A stretch of 64,000 nt of DNA from CAYOVG01 sp964407285 (lineage in GTDB: Bacteria > Desulfobacterota > Syntrophobacteria > Syntrophobacterales > Syntrophobacteraceae), in NCBI GenBank assembly GCA_964407285.1, contig CAYOVG010000002.1, forward strand, positions 1 through 64,000. The letters are read 5' to 3'. A program made the translations under genes and the position numbers. Numbering within the stretch: position 1 is the stretch's first letter; each line of letters starts with the position of its first letter. Under the pieces are notes generated by a model, which saw only the letters and a program-made list of their open reading frames with translations, was not told the DNA's origin and did no database searches. Shown piece by piece: positions 63,519-64,000 of the stretch.

Positions 63519-64000
63519 ATGCAGACGCAGTCAAACCCGTCGATCCGGTTTTTACTCTTTCCCTATACGGTCCTGTCCGAAAAGCAGTTCCGGCATGCTT
63601 CCCTGCTTCTTCCCCGGCTGAATCTCCTCCACATATTGCGTCCCTCGTCGGTCCCCGAGTGGGGCGCCGCGCAGTTCAAGAACGAACCCGCCATAAGCGA
63701 CGGCGAACTGCTCGGGAAGATCGACGCCTACCTCAAGGGCTTCCGGGAGATGGCCGCAATACAGGGCGCGGGAGGCGTTCTCGCCGCCATGGCGGCGGAG
63801 TGGAAGAGGCCTGAAGTCCATGAGTCGCGTTTCCGGATACAGTCCCACCTGAGGGGGAGCGCGCCCCAACTTCCCGACCCCGAGGAACTGCTGTTGCTCG
63901 AGGCCGCCGTGTTCCTCGAACTGGCTGCGGACCTGGATGTGCGCGAGATGGACCTGGAAGCCGACCTCTCCGGCATCGGCAAGCTGGAGGACTCCTTTCG
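63519..64000 (+). CDS. Unrecognised protein downstream of mqnD (3' end beyond window)
   Basis: A frame opens at ATG 63519, 8 bases after CAGGAG, and continues to the window end without a stop (160 codons). The product begins MQTQSNPSIRFLLFPYTVLS and is mostly helical and acidic, with EELLLLEAAVFLELAADLDV near the end. It has no membrane helix. I do not recognise a family. Codon use matches the neighbours and it follows mqnD by 67 bases. Confidence 0.7.
   Translation, partial: MQTQSNPSIRFLLFPYTVLSEKQFRHASLLLPRLNLLHILRPSSVPEWGAAQFKNEPAISDGELLGKIDAYLKGFREMAAIQGAGGVLAAMAAEWKRPEVHESRFRIQSHLRGSAPQLPDPEELLLLEAAVFLELAADLDVREMDLEADLSGIGKLEDSF

Overview
The window looks like a chromosomal segment of a GC-rich, anaerobic, Gram-negative bacterium of the Desulfobacterota, plausibly near the Syntrophobacter/Desulforhabdus branch. 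The lineage is an inference from gene content: a complete quinone reductase complex (Qrc) typical of sulfate reducers, several multihaem c-type cytochromes, menaquinone synthesis by the futalosine route, a beta-oxidation pair, and an RpoH-type sigma factor. I see no phage, insertion sequence, CRISPR array, rRNA or tRNA.

Layout. 1-3645 (minus) is a glycolytic operon gap-pgk-tpiA running into secG, which leaves the window. 4234-7112 (minus) holds a metallo-beta-lactamase-fold hydrolase, a SprA-like HExxH protein and rpoH. 7549-11289 (plus) is hisC-cmk-rpsA, closed by a strong terminator. A YciO/TsaC-like gene, a Ppx/GppA phosphatase and a fadB-like plus thiolase pair follow, then a B12-binding radical SAM protein, a chemoreceptor lacking its sensor part, serA and small accessory genes (22687-25575).

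25671-32458 (minus) contains qrcABCD and two membrane proteins of unknown function. Directly upstream, 32774-42964 (minus) is an apparent operon: NtrC-like regulator, CheA, CheW, a tetrahaem cytochrome c, a chemoreceptor with a c-haem motif in its periplasmic domain, CheB, CheR, and a protein with two receiver domains and a GGDEF domain. There is no stand-alone CheY and no flagellar gene. This resembles a Wsp-type signalling system in which a redox or haem signal would set cyclic-di-GMP level. It is my main candidate for an undescribed system, and it abuts the qrc electron-transfer operon.

43092-45610 (plus) is a tyrosine-regulated unit: promoter, a 27-residue leader peptide with nine Tyr codons, an attenuator-type terminator, DAHP synthase and prephenate dehydrogenase. 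A DtxR-family repressor, a SEC-C protein, a DUF945 protein and a glycine-zipper lipoprotein follow.

50218-60988 (minus) is a surface-glycan cluster: five glycosyltransferase or GT-like proteins, one epimerase and two coiled-coil proteins. Several carry unusual coiled-coil segments with a repeated GKAWLEE-type motif. The right end (61658-64000, plus) has mqnB and mqnD for menaquinone, which links functionally to Qrc, and the start of an unrecognised gene.
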